Numbered from the stretch's first letter, positions 21,313 through 33,420 are shown. The stretch is 64,000 nucleotides of DNA from Quillaja saponaria (GCA_029379385.1 CM055606.1:1674001-1738000); one strand, 5' to 3'. The notes: generated by a model from the sequence alone, not told the origin. Numbers and translations: made by a program.

Positions 21313-23419
21313 ATGGGTATTAAGTTAGCACAAAGCTTCTCATTCCTTCTTCTAATCCTTCTAACCATATTATCTTCTGGGCCATCCATAATCTTGGGTA
21401 AGGGGCTCTCTATCCGAGAAGCCACCGTGCGAGATTTCCAACTTGCTTTCAAGCATAATCAACTAACCTCGAGACAACTTGTGGAGTTCTATCTCCAAGA
21501 AATCCACAGACTCAATCCAGTTCTCCATGGGGTTATTGAGGTGAACCCTCACGCACTAACTCAAGCTGATAAAGCTGATCATGAGCGCAAAATTAAAGCA
21601 ACTGGGTCACTATATGGGCTGCATGGTATTCCTATTCTTCTCAAAGATAACATTGCAACCAAGGACAAGATGAACACCACGGCTGGCTCGTTTGCACTTC
21701 TCGGCTCAATTGTGCCACGGGATGCTGGTGTGGTGGCCAGGTTGAGGAAAGCTGGGGCTATCATTTTAGGAAAGGCCAGCTTGAGTGAGTGGTCCTATTT
21801 CAGGACGGATGGTGCACCCTCTGGCTGGAGTGCTAGGGGTGGCCAAGGAAAGGTATGCTTGGTAAACTTGAGCAGTTCTGTTTTAGTTATAGTTATCGCC
21901 ATATTTCTAGTTGTTTCAACAAGTTGGAGCTTCTTTGGATACTCTGCCTTTTTTTTTTCAAGACCAAGTCACATTATCAGATATCCTTAATTCCTCATAC
22001 CAAATGCTGCCTTAAGTGAATCAACAAGAGGAGATTGTCTGAGTTTAGCGTGAATGTTTATAACAAAACATAATTCCGCGTTAACAGTTTGCTCCTTGCA
22101 GAATCCTTACACATTGGGTGATCCATGCGGGTCTAGCAGTGGATCAGCAATATCAGTGGCTGCAAATATGGCAGCAGTGACGTTAGGCACTGAGACTGAT
22201 GGCTCCATTTTATGTCCATCCGATAGTAACTCTGTCGTGGGCATCAAACCGACTGTTGGTCTCACTAGTAGAGCAGGAGTAGTCCCAATATCTCCAAGAC
22301 AAGACTCGGTTGGGTAGGTTAATTATATTTATACATACATCTCCTAAGCTTATTTCCTTTTAGTTAGACGCATTTTGGCCAAGGTATACAGTAGCATTTC
22401 ATTCTCTCTTTTGTTGGATGGAACAGACCAATTTGCAGGACAGTATCAGATACAGCTTATGTTCTTGAAGCCATTGCTGGTATTGACATCCATGATAATG
22501 CTACATTTGAAGCATCAAAGTACATTCCAAAAGGCGGGTATGCTCAATTTCTGAGAAGTGATGGGCTAAGAGGAAAGAGATTAGGAATAGTGAGAGATCT
22601 CTTCGACCTTTATTACCGTGACTCCGGCAGTGATACTGCTACCAAAGAAACTTTCCAGCGGCCCCTCAAAACATTAAGGTAATAACATTCACTTCGCATC
22701 TGGTCCTAATTAAACCTTTTTATTCCAAAGCCACCATCTACTATTCTACTGTCTGCTATTTCAGGCAAAGAGGTGCAATCCTGGTTGATAATTTGAAATT
22801 AGATAACATCACCGAAATATATTCCACTTCTGGTGAAATTGTTGCACTGAAAGCTGAATTTAAATTATCCTTGAATGCCTACCTAAAAGAGCTAATTGCC
22901 TCCCCTGTGAGATCTTTGGCGGATGTAATAGAATTCAACAAGAATAACCCAGTATTGGTTAGTCCTCCCTATGCCTAGAACACCCACTTCATATTCATAC
23001 ATGATTTCTTGGCTCTGTCCATATATATCACTGACCCATTAATGGAATTGCAATTGCAGGAAAAGATTTAGTATGGCCAAGGCATCATGTTGCAAGCTCA
23101 AGCAACAAATGGAATTGGAAAAGCAGAGAAGGTAGCGCTGGCAAATTTAGCAACATTGACCAAAAATGGGTTTGTGAAGTTTATGAAGAAGAATAAGCTA
23201 GATGCATTGGTGACTCCAGGTTACATTACGGCTAGAATCCTTGCAATTGGGGGTTTCCCTGGAATAATTGTCCCTGCAGGATATAACAAAGATGGGCCAT
23301 TTGGTATTTGCTTTGGAGGATTAAAGGGTTCGGAGCCGAAGCTTATAGAGATTGCCTATGGCTTTGAGCAGGCCACTAAAATAAGAAAGCCTCCTCCACT
23401 TAAAAATTTGAAGCTTTAG
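21313..23419 (+). pseudogene. Amidase-signature-family protein, copy 2, premature stop in last exon
   Basis: This is the best preserved of the three amidases. Exons are 21313-21852, 22102-22313, 22427-22678, 22765-22957 and 23060-23419, with matched phases and GT/AG sites. A signal peptide covers residues 1 to about 28. The triad elements are present: Lys in LLKDNIATKDKMNTTAGS, cis-Ser in CGSSSGSA and nucleophile Ser in TETDGSI. The fault is in exon 5, where codon 4 is TAG (23069-23071) while copies 1 and 3 have GAG. The protein would end after about 402 of 518 residues, losing the conserved block from LDALVTPG to FGGLKGSEPKL. Either this is a recent nonsense allele, or a shortened product is made; loss of the C-terminal part of the fold makes activity unlikely. 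At4g34880 is the Arabidopsis relative I recall. Confidence 0.85.
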
Positions 23420-24363
23420 AACAAGCTTCATTGTTGTATTAATTGAGACTTCTAGCAATGAAATAAGAGCATTAATGTTGTCACAATTAAGGAAGAGAAA
23501 TTGATCAACAATGTAATATGAATAATTTTGACTCTCTTAAATTAGTCTGTGAGACTGTTGAACATGCCAAGTGCCATTGATGAAAGAATTAAGGTACTAG
23601 ATTTTCTATTTCTTAGCATCTGTTCCAACTTCCAACTACTTTAAAGTGTCAAAGTTGCATGAAGTTATCTCTTGGTCACCTCACCTTTTTGTATCTTTTT
23701 ATATTGCATAATTGTGGTCATGTGCTCTAGCAGGAATCAAGGGTTTACCCATTAACAAGTTTTTTGTTTATTGAATTATTATTATTTGGTAGGCAGAGTA
23801 GCTTGTCAAGTATTATTTGTCTTCCAAACAAGTAATTACTAAGAAAATCAGTTTCACTCGTAAGCATATATGATTTTGGTTTTAATTTATAATTATTTTG
23901 ATAAAATTTATCCCTTTGACTCCTAAGAAAAAAAAATATTCTCATTGTTTTCTTCTCTCTTTCCAGACATCAATAAAAAAAAAGAACTTGCAGATGGCAG
24001 CCTGGCAAGATTTGGCTACCATTTATGCATCCAAGTCCTGATGCAGAAACCTCTGTGAAAAAAAAAAAAACCCAACTCAATAGAATTCTTTTCTCCCAAA
24101 AGTTGGTTTACCACAGATCTGATGAGCCATGTATTTTTTCCATATCACTCTGAACATTAGTTCGAAGTTTTACACGTTTCTGTGTTCTGCATCTTTGAAC
24201 ATGCTACTGTGTCAGTAATGCTATTATTACTTTTTTTTTTAGTCAATTCAACGACATGATTGCAGGGATATTTTTTTTCAGTCCCACAACATCCTGCTAT
24301 CACCCACTAGACACCTTTGAGCATGTTATTGATTTTGTTGTGCAACTTTTTCTTTCACACAAT
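23420..24363. other. Amidase copy 2 3' flank with a repeat of the array flank
   Basis: 23856-24360 repeats the sequence found upstream of amidase copies 2 (from about 19790) and 3 (from about 30270), containing AAGAACTTGCAGATGGCAGC and ending at the hAT-like element. The same flank on both sides of an amidase is the expected signature of a tandem array. No gene is seen. Confidence 0.6.
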
Positions 24364-24959
24364 TAGTGGCGGAGCTACATAAACTTGAACTCAAGTTTGG
24401 AAAATAATTTTTTTACTGGGTAAAAATTTTATGTATTGATCCGTCATGAGGGGAAATTTCGAAAATGACCCCGCTGAATTTCCTAAAAATTCATATTGGC
24501 CCAATTGATTTTGACAAAATAAATTAAACTTGTTAAATAATAAGAAGTAATACTTAGTTTGAATTTTACGAAATGTAGGGTCCCTATTTCATGTATTTGA
24601 TGGTAAGATAAAATTTTGTAAGTTTTAAACAATTTTAAATAGTTTATGTTATTAATAGTTAGATCTTATGAAATCATTTCTAATTAATTTTTTATAACTA
24701 AAAATCAAATTGAGTATTCAATAATAAATTTTAATTTTCTTTATATTTTAACATGGTAAAATATTAAGCGATGTTAGATGAAATTGAGAATTCACACATA
24801 TGATCTTCAAAATACAAATTTTGAACAAAACAATTGGTTTTTCAAAAACAAAAACTTATAAAAACCTTTTTGCCAATTTAAAACTAATTATTGTTACGCT
24901 GAGAATAAGAATCTCTCTATGTATATTGACCCCAGTAAATTTTTCTGGGTCTGCCACTG
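24364..24959 (+). mobile_element. Complete non-autonomous hAT-like element, 596 bp
   Basis: Perfect 8-base target duplications CACACAAT lie at 24356-24363 and 24960-24967. The ends are TAGTGGCGGAGC and, reverse-complemented on the right, CAGTGGCAGACC. It has no coding capacity. The 8-base duplication and short imperfect terminal repeats fit the hAT superfamily. Confidence 0.8.
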
Positions 24960-24967
24960 CACACAAT

Positions 24968-25765
24968 CACTTTGTTTAAATTCTACCAAATATCCTTATG
25001 TTTAGTAAATGACGGTTTCTATCAGTTGAGTTAAAATTGGAAGATAAATTCAAGAGGAGGATAATGTAAATGACAGTTTCTATCATTTGAGTTAAATTGG
25101 AAGATAAATTCAGAAGTTGGATAATGATTGTTGAACTTTGTTAGTTGTTATCTGATCCCCTTCCGTATAAGGAAAAGCTGCTTGCTGGATGAAATCAGCT
25201 TTGCTGAGTTTGAGGCTACAATTGTTTGGTCAGTTGCATTACTCTTGACCGTAACAATTATATTAGGGAATAACATGTTCTTTTTATTCAAACTGCAGTA
25301 CTTTCCCAAGACTGAAAAATATGTACCTTATTTTCTAGAGGTGATTATTCAGAGATAGTTGACACTAAAAGTAGATTAAGTGATGCTGCAGCCAGTGGAA
25401 TGAATTTGGAAGGTATTTCCTTCTCTTTATTTCACCAGCACTTCTTGCATCAATAAACGGGCTTATTCTGCTTGATAGGTTTATCACCATTTCAGTTATA
25501 CAAAACCCAATTTGGGAGATAACCATCTATGAAATCATGCTCTGATAATTGCCCATATTTAACTTCCCCATAGCTGTGCAGATTGCATATATGTGCTTGG
25601 GTAATATTGAGTGGAATAGTCTTCAAGAATCAGCATTCATTTCCGTGAAAATTGAAAATGTTTTAGTTATTATGCATCTGTCTTGTTGTGAATCTTTGGA
25701 TCATGATGAAAATTGTCTATAGATATCTATATAGAGGAAGACAAGTCAGGTGACCTCAAGGAAAA
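24968..25765. other. Intergenic, nothing recognised
   Basis: A pair of short repeats, ATGACGGTTTCTATCA (25009) and ATGACAGTTTCTATCA (25069), is visible. Open stretches such as 25128-25358 have no recognisable domain. Confidence 0.4.
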
Positions 25766-26253
25766 TTACAATAAAGGATGGAAGTACTGTTCATTGTTAC
25801 CATGAAACCTTGGTATTCTAAAGTCACGGCCGAATCTGCTCTTCAAATACAAATCTAAAAAATGTATCTGAATGTGCAAGACGAAAGAGAAGACTGACAG
25901 CAGGGACATGCCCCATATGGCCCCTCCTTCCTGAACTTTGGGACTGTAATCACCAGAGGGCATCCACGGAGCTCGATGACTATAATCACTAGGGCATCTC
26001 TTTGGTAGTGAATCTCAACAGAGGAATGAGTTTCCAACACAATTTGTATGAATTGAAGAGTTAAGAACTGATTGTCTCTTGGAATTGGTCCTGAGAAGTC
26101 ATTGTATGACAAGTACAAGTGGCTTAATGAAGTTAAAGTGGACATGCTCTTGGGGAATTTTTCCAGTGACTGCATCATCACTGCAGCTGCTGTTAAGTTT
26201 TTCATATATTCAGTTAAGTTTTTCTTCTGAGAATCGATTCCTGGTTCGTTCAT
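25766..26253 (-). pseudogene. LRR receptor-like protein C-terminal fragment, copy A
   Basis: Reading on the minus strand gives SMSTLTSLSHLYLSYNDFSG and PIPRDNQFLTL, the last leucine-rich repeat and juxtamembrane start of Cf/EIX-type receptor-like proteins. A shifted frame (25766-25963) continues with MPSGDYSPKVQEGG. The N-terminal LRRs, the transmembrane segment and a continuous frame are missing. Such proteins are surface immune receptors; this is only a relic. The same fragment recurs at 34772-35119 in unit B. Confidence 0.7.
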
Positions 26254-27122
26254 ACAGCGTCATCTCTCTATATTTTTTTGTATTCGTTCCATTTTGATTC
26301 ACTTCTCTTTCATTATGCTCTTTATTCTGATTTTATTGGTTCTGGTTGCAGCTTGCAGGTGATATATTACTGCCTACTACTTCTTTGTTCTGGAAATGTA
26401 TTAATCATATCCAAACAGAAAAACTACCACTAGTATTCTGTAAAATACTGGTGGGTGTTGCATCATATAGTTACACTCAATAGATAACATTTGATATGTT
26501 CAGGGTTAGCAAGGAGGAAGCCTTCTGCGCTCTGTGGGTGCTATGCTTGAGCCTTATGCGAGCTGAGTCAACTGACTATTTACCAGCCATAAAGGCTTGT
26601 TGTATTTACTAGGATAGTTAGATTATGATTTTAATATAATTTAATATATAAATTATTATTTTTTAAAATTTTAATTTTCAAAAATCATTTTTATTACACA
26701 TTAATAAATGCTCTTAGGATAACGTTAAAAAAATCCTTTTATAAATACCTTAACAAGTGGCCTAATGGTAGGTGTGAGATAAAAAACACTCATTTTTCTG
26801 AATTAATGTGATTTTGTTTTCAATAATTTCCTATTCCAGTGTAACCAAAAGAAATATTTCCTTGAATTTATGCTATGCACCATGGCCTATAGAAATAAGC
26901 TGAATCAAATTGAGTTATAGCATGCATATTGCAGTGCTAACTGTCACTGCATTACTGTCTCATTAGTTTGGTGCATATCAGCTATTTCCAGTGTTTCTTA
27001 TCTTAATTTTTAGTCATAAATGTCTGAATGGCTACGTTGAGGTTGAGGGCAATGTTGTGTTTTGCCTACATGCACTACTCACCTGTCCCTTGTTAACTGA
27101 AGTTGCTCATGCTCTATATATT
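26254..27122. other. Junction between segmental duplication units
   Basis: Homology to unit B (34950-35450) ends near 26590, shortly after GCGAGCTGAGTCAACTGAC. 26590-27122 is AT-rich spacer with no counterpart seen. Confidence 0.5.
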
Positions 27123-27369
27123 AGTAGTAATACTTACAAGTATATATGCTAAACTTGGAAAGTGGAAGATGGTACAGCAAGTGAAACAACTTATGGATCA
27201 AAGGCGTGTGAGGAAAGAAAGAGCCATTAGTTGTATGGAAAATGAAAATAAGATTCATTCTTTCACCATATCAGATGGATTGCACCCTTCGAAGGAAAGC
27301 AGATTCTCAATTTTAGAATACTTAGCTACGCGTATGGAAGATGCTTCAATAGTCGACTCTGATGTCTAG
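27123..27369 (+). pseudogene. PPR gene 3'-end fragment (duplicate of 17024-18865)
   Basis: It encodes SIYAKLGKWKMVQQVKQLMD, then RVRKERAISCMENENKIHSF and the C-terminus EDASIVDSDV with a stop. It matches the last 75 or so codons of the intact PPR gene, including the terminal tail. Everything upstream of the E-motif region is absent, so this cannot be a working gene. It marks the left end of unit B. Confidence 0.9.
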
Positions 27370-27421
27370 AAGTTTGTCAAAGAAGTATTGTTTCTTGAGA
27401 AGATTATATTATGGGACGGGT

Positions 27422-27504
27422 TGTAACACCTACCTTCCCTAATCCTGTACATAATTAAGACACTAATTAAATTAAGTATAGGATTAGGGAAGGTAGTTGT
27501 TACA
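27422..27504. repeat. Near-perfect short hairpin, 29-bp arms
   Basis: Arms 27422-27450 and 27476-27504 pair at 27 of 29 positions (one further position is a G-U if transcribed), with a 25-base loop. The arm core is CTACCTTCCCTAATCCT. Unit A has no such sequence at the matching place, so it arrived after the duplication. It could be a tiny foldback element or a small-RNA precursor. Confidence 0.75.
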
Positions 27505-28126
27505 CTGGCAGGGTCTATTACTCCATGGAAGATAATCTGCTTCCTTTGTCATTGTTTTGTATCATGTTCTCTCCAAATAAACTTGATATAGAGCTTCTAA
27601 GGTATCAAGCTTCTTCTTTAGCCTACTTTGCTGGATATGTATTTTATCATAATGGATTAGCATGACCATGAAGATGGTTCTCTCTGTTTCACTTTTTCCC
27701 CTCATAAATAGTACACCTTCCCAGCAATGCCTCTCCAGATGTCAAGTTGTATCAAGTTACTCCTTAGGTTTTAGTGACCTTTTAGCAGAGAAATGGTAAG
27801 CCATGCCATGTTGTACCAGGTAACTCCTTAGTAATGAACGAACTTTTTACAAAGAAAAATTAGTAAGCCAAGTAAAGAATCTGGCAAAGGCAGAATTTTT
27901 AGTTGAGTATATTTCTATAAAGACTTACTAAGAGCCAGTTACTTACACCGTTGATCTACACCCCAATTCCCTCGCTATACACTATTCATTTAGCATTTAC
28001 TCCTGGTCCCTTGGAGCAGGTGGGGTAGGTAAAGTTTTGTGACGTTGCTTAATTGGAGCCGAGGAAAAATTTCGGAGTCTTGACCAAATGGGTACAGTAT
28101 TAAAACAAGAAGCTCGAAACAGAAAG

Positions 28127-28160
<34 letters not shown>

Positions 28161-28992
28161 AATTTGCTCAAATAGAGTAAATCATGAAAGTGGATTTTAA
28201 AAATCTGGTTTCTCCAAAATTTGTTGCTTGCATGCAGCCTTTTAGCCTTTGAATTCAAAATTAAAATAATTGGAGATAGTAAACAATTTATTAACAATTT
28301 AAATTTAAAATTGGTACTTGAAGATAGTAAAAAAAAATTAGACTTGAAAACAAAATTTATAATCAATTTATAAAACAATAATTGGAGATCAATTTCAATT
28401 TAATTTAGTTTAATTAGAGACAAATTTGGGGTCACACGTAGGGGGCAATCATTTGTTGAAACAGAGCTAAAATCGAGTCTTGAAGACCCTATTTTACCGT
28501 AACAGATAATAATTTAATTGTGGAAACAATCATTTGATTGTACAAACAATAATTTTAGTATTTAATTGAATAATTAATCGGGTTCAAAAAAAACTTTACA
28601 ATCAATTTAAAATTGAATCAAATTATTATAAAAAATTTTATTATTGTATTCATTAAATAAAAGATTAATATAAAACAATGTTTATAAAATACTACAAGTT
28701 TTTAAAGAATATGAAATTTTTACCAAATGTAGAAAGTATTTTAAAATTTTTTAGTTGTATTTATTTTATTAATGGTTATCCTCAATCTATTTTTTTTTTT
28801 AATCTCATTTTAACTTAAATAATATCATGTTGTGATAAATAATTTTAATTTTTTGTTGCCTACTAATAAGAATACAATGAGAGTATTTTAGGTGTTTTAT
28901 TATAGTTTTAATCTCCAAGGGATGTATGTGTAAGTTTCTTTGGAGTATTGTTGCTGACTAGGAGAGAGAAACCAAGTATATATGGTTTTGGT
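27505..28992. other. Unit B spacer with poly(A) run
   Basis: 27510-28070 matches unit A (19090-19655). After that the sequence is new, AT-rich and starts with an A32 run at 28127-28158. No domain is seen. Confidence 0.5.
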
Positions 28993-28999
28993 GTTAATT

Positions 29000-30230
29000 G
29001 ACGCAAGGCGAAAGCAAAAACACAAGTTCATTCTAGGAAACACCCTTGACAAAGGCAACTAGAATTATAGCGCACTAAAATTAAATAATAAAAGAGACAA
29101 AAGTCTTGGGAGAACCTATATTTTGAAAAAGTTTCAAGGCTCATACTCTTTTTATCAAGTAATATGGGACTGAAATAAATTTCTTATTTATACTAATCCT
29201 AAAACATAACTATTCATTTTATTTTTGTGTGGAATTAAAGGAAAACAAAAAATAAAAAACACCTAACTAAACTATTTTCTCTTGGATTTTGCTTGATCAA
29301 TCTTCTAAAAATTATTGGCCAATATACTCTGCATCAATTCTCTACACTTGAGAGAAACTCACCCTCAAGTTAAAATCAAGATACCTTTTGAAAGATAATA
29401 TTCATACATGTCAGCAACATTACAAGTTTTTAAAATTCTCCAGTCACTTAACAAGTCAATCACGTAAGCATTATCATTGATTTTCTTCACAATTTTGTAA
29501 GGACTATATTTTTTTGGCTTCAACTTGGTATTGGAGCTTATTGGAAATCTCTCTTTTTGAAGTATACTATAACAATATTGCCTTATTTGAATATCTTCTC
29601 TTTTTATGCTTATCAGCTAATGTCTTGTATTTTGTATTTGACGTTTTCATTTTCTTATTCACTTCTGCTTGAATTGATTGAACTTGGTTTGCCATGTTAC
29701 TTGCAGCAATGCTCACCCAAAGAGTTTGGGAAGTTGAGTTAAATCTAGAGCATGTTTTGGAACCTTTCTGTAAACAATACTCCAATCGAACTGTAAATTG
29801 CGTTGTTGTAGGAAAATTCAACTTGAGCTAGTGCAAAATCCATGTGTTTTGGTTTTTCACCACTAATGTTGCGAATAAAGTTTCCTAAAATCCTATTTCC
29901 GACTTCTATTTTTCCGTCAATTTGTGAATTGGTACAGAGCATATTACCTAAAAATTATAGACAAGATTGATCAAGAAAAAATAGTTTAGTTAGTTGTTTT
30001 ATATTTCTTGTTTTGCTTTAGTCTCACATGAAAAAGTAGTATTTAATTATTTAAAATAGTTTAAATATGATAGTTTATTTAATCCTATATTATTAAGATG
30101 TGAGTTAGTTATTTTATAAAATCTATATAAATAAATTGTTTTATTAAATTATAATATCATCAAATCTTTCTATCTATTAAATCAAAATCAAAATATATCT
30201 CTTTTATTATTTATTTTAATATGCTAGTAT
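29000..30230 (-). mobile_element. Ty3/gypsy fragment inserted in unit B
   Basis: The insert is flanked by GTTAATT (28993-28999 and 30231-30237), and the sequence on either side resumes homology to unit A. Minus-strand frames at 29340-29942 encode a gypsy integrase C-terminus: DGKIEVGNRILGNFIRNISG, then [20 protein letters not shown], then a KLKPKK...[17 protein letters not shown] core. The minus-strand 3' end reads GCGTCA, as an LTR end would. Most of pol, gag and a clear second LTR are missing. Confidence 0.7.
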
Positions 30231-30298
30231 GTTAATTCCCTTATTTTATAAAAGCCTTTGCTATACCAAAATATATCCCTTGGACTTCTCAAGAAAAA

Positions 30299-30318
30299 TA
30301 TATATATATATATATATA
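30299..30318. repeat. (TA)n microsatellite
   Basis: Ten uninterrupted TA units lie within the array flank of unit B. The matching place in unit A has only a short A-rich run. Confidence 0.8.
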
Positions 30319-30691
30319 TTCTCTTTGTTTTCTTCTCTCCCTCCAGGCATAAAGTAAAAAAAGGAACTTGCCGATGGCAGCCTGGCAGAAACCTGTGAAA
30401 AAAAAAAGAAGCCAAGTCAATAGAATTATTTTCCTCCAGAGAGTTGGCATGCCACAGATATGATGAACCATGTATTTTGTCTGTAGCCCTCTGAACATTA
30501 GCTCAAACTGTCACATGTTTCTGTGTGCTTGCCCTTTGAACTGTAATGCAATTACTACTTTTTTTGTCAATTCCACGACATGATAGCTGGGATATATATA
30601 TTTTTTTCAATCAAACAACATTCTGCTGTCACCCACTAGACACCTTTGAACATGCTACTGATTTGTTGTGCAGCTTTTTCTTTCACACAAT

Positions 30692-31030
30692 CAGAGGCTG
30701 AGCTATATACACTTGAACTCGAGTTTGGAAATAATGTTTTTACTTGCTAAACTTTTATATATTGATCAAAATTGAAGGAGAATTTTGAAAATGTCTCCAT
30801 TGAATTTCATAAAAATATAAGACAGTGTTATGTGTATTATTTATTTTTTTATAGATAAACAAAAATATAAAACAAGATATATATTTTTATCTTCTAATCT
30901 AATTTTTATCCACTTATATATTTTTATTGTCTATTTAACATCATTCAAAATATATTGAGCCAATTGATTTGTATAAAATCAGTTAAACTAGGTAAATAAT
31001 AAAATATTAAAACAATTTTAAGTCAAACCA
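30692..31030 (+). mobile_element. Truncated hAT-like element, unit B copy
   Basis: It starts CAGAGGCTGAGC after CACACAAT (30684-30691), at the same flank position as the copies at 20299 and 24364. The right end is lost. The shared insertion site shows the element was present before the array multiplied. Confidence 0.55.
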
Positions 31031-31369
31031 AATGTACAAGTGCGAAACCACTAAGGAATTTCCTCCTTGAGGGTCATTCCCACTTCCTTTCCAGCGGTGA
31101 TAGCTCCAAACCATTTCCTTTGGAGAAAACTCCAAAACATTTCCTTCTGTTTTACTCTGTACAGGGACATCAACAAAATCATTAACCCAAAACATGTTTT
31201 TTTTTTATACTGTCAGGAACATATACAAAATACTACGTGGTATCCGGTGCAAACGTACAGTGAGAACCCACTCGTTGATGGGACAAAGCTGTATAAGGTG
31301 CACACCATGTGTTTGTGAAAATAGCTGAACGAATAATTGCAGAAACGGGTATCTTCTAATCCTCAAACC

Positions 31370-33420
31370 ATGTTATCTTCTGGGTCATCCATAATCTTGG
31401 GTAAGGGGCTCTCTATCAGAGAAGCCACCGTGCTAGATTTCCAACTTGCTTTCAAGCATAATCAACTTACCTCGAGACAACTTGTTGAGTTCTATCTCCA
31501 AGAAATCGACAGACTCAATCCAGTTCTCCATGGGGTTATAGAGGTGAACCCTGACGCACTAACCCAAGCTGATAAAGCTGATGATGCGCGCAAAATTAAA
31601 GCAACTGGGTCACTATCTGGGTTGCATGGTATTCCTATTCTTCTCAAAGATAACATTGCAACCAAGGATAAGCTGAACACCACGGCTGGCTCGTTTGCAC
31701 TTCTCGACTCAATTGTGCCACGGGATGCTGGTGTGGTGGCCAGGTTGAGGAAAGCTGGGGCTATTATTTTAGGAAAGGCCAGCTTGAGTGAGTGGTCCAA
31801 TTTCAGGACGGATGGTGCACCCTCTGGCTGGAGTGCTAGGGGTGACCAAGGAAAGGTATGCTTGGTAAACTTGAGCAGTTCTGTTTTAGTAATAGTTATC
31901 GCCATATTTCTAGTTGTTTCAACAAGTTGGAGCTTTTGGATACTCTGCCTTTTTTTTTTTTAAGACCAAGTCACATGATCAGATATCCTTAATTCCGCAT
32001 ACCAAATACTGCCTTAAGTGAATCAACAAGAGGAAATTGTATGAGTTTAGCGTGAATGTATATAACAAAACATAATTCCACCTTAACAGTTTGCACCTTG
32101 CAGAATCCTTATACATTGGGTAATCCATCTGGGTCGAGCAGTGGATCAGCAATATCAGTGGCTGCAATTATGGCGCAGTGACACTAGGCACTGAGAATAA
32201 TGGCTCCATTTTATCTCCATAAGGTAGTAACTCAGTCGAGGGCATCAAACCGACTGTTGGTCTCACTAGTAGAGCAGGAGTAGTCCCAATATCTCAAAGA
32301 CAAGACTCAGTTGGGTAGGTTAATTATATTTATACATACATCTCCTAAGCTTATTTCCTTTTAGTTAGACGCATTTTGGAAGGCATACAGTAGCATTTCA
32401 TTCTCTCTTTTGTTGGATGGAACAGACCGATTTGCAGGACAGTATCAGATGCTGCTTATGTTCTTGAAGCCATTGCTGGTATTGACATCCATGATAATGC
32501 TACATTTGAAGCATCAAAGTACATTCCAAAAGGTGGATATGCTCAATTTCTAAGAAGTGATGGGCTAAGATGAAAGAAATTAGGAATAGTGAGAGATCTC
32601 TACGACCTTTATTACCGTGACTCCGGCAGTGATACTGCTACCAAAGAAACTTTCCAGCGGCACCTCAAAACATTAAGGTAATAACGCTCACTTCGCATCT
32701 GGTCCTAATTAAACCGTTTTTATTCCGAAGTCACCATCTACTCTCTGATCTGCTATTTCAGGCAAAGAGGTGCTATTCTGGTTGATAATTTGAAATTAGA
32801 TAACATCACCGAATTATGTTCCACTGATATTGGTGACAATGTTGCACTGAATGCTGAATTTAAATTATCCTTGAATGCCTACCTAAAAGAGCTAATTGCC
32901 TCCCCTGTGAGATCTTTGGCGGATGTAATAGAATTCAACAAGAATAACCCAGTATTGGTTAGTCCTCCCTATGCCTAGAAGATCCACTTCATATTCATAC
33001 ATGATTTCTTGGTTCTGTCCATATATATTCGCTGACCCATTAACGGAATTGTAATTGCAGGAAAAGATTGAGTATGGCCAAGGCATCATGTTGCAAGCTC
33101 AAGCAACAAATGGAATTGGAAATGCGGAGAAGGAAGTGCTGGCAAATTTAGCAACATTGACCAAAAATGGGTTTGTGAAGTTGATGACAACGAATAAGCT
33201 AGATGCATTGGTGACTCCAGGTGAAATTATGGCTGGAATCCTTGCAATTGGGGGTTTCCCTGGAGTAAGTGTCCCTGCAGGATATACCCAAGATGGGCCA
33301 TTTGGTATTTGCTTTGGAGGATTAAAGGGTTCGGAGCCGAAGCTTCTTGAGATCGCCTATGGCTTTGAGCAAGCCACTATGATAAGAAAGCCACCTCCAC
33401 TTGAAAATTTGAAGCTTTAG
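31370..33420 (+). pseudogene. Amidase-signature-family protein, copy 3, multiply broken
   Basis: The exon layout equals copies 1 and 2: 31370-31855, 32104-32314, 32426-32677, 32762-32957 and 33061-33420. Lesions: the ancestral start is ACG (near 31345) and most of the signal peptide is deleted, leaving the first ATG at 31370. Exon 2 lacks one base (frameshift in the AANMAA region), has a TAA near 32220, and the nucleophile motif TETDGS reads TENNGS. Exon 3 has TGA at 32571-32573. The upstream TATA box is also damaged. Exons 4 and 5 are open and closely match copy 2. This is a clear pseudogene from the unit B duplication. Confidence 0.9.

Larger units (their letters stand above)
18638..26590 (+). 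repeat. Segmental duplication, unit A
   Basis: This block is collinear with unit B (27123-35450). Shared landmarks in order are the PPR 3' coding end, a 3' flank with TCTGCTTCC and CTCCAAATAAACTTGAT, a flank with a truncated hAT-like element, the amidase gene and a reversed receptor-like protein fragment. Unit A has about 490 bases at 20505-20995 that B lacks; B has about 2.1 kb after 28075 that A lacks. Confidence 0.8.

Noticed and set aside
27422..27450. Arm sequence CTTCCCTAATCC resembles the start of miR482-type miRNAs
   Set aside because: Only about 12 bases agree; the rest does not fit the family, so no miRNA name is given.
28100..28378. Minus-strand open frame of 92 codons
   Set aside because: Largely the complement of the A32 run and AT-rich spacer; no domain.
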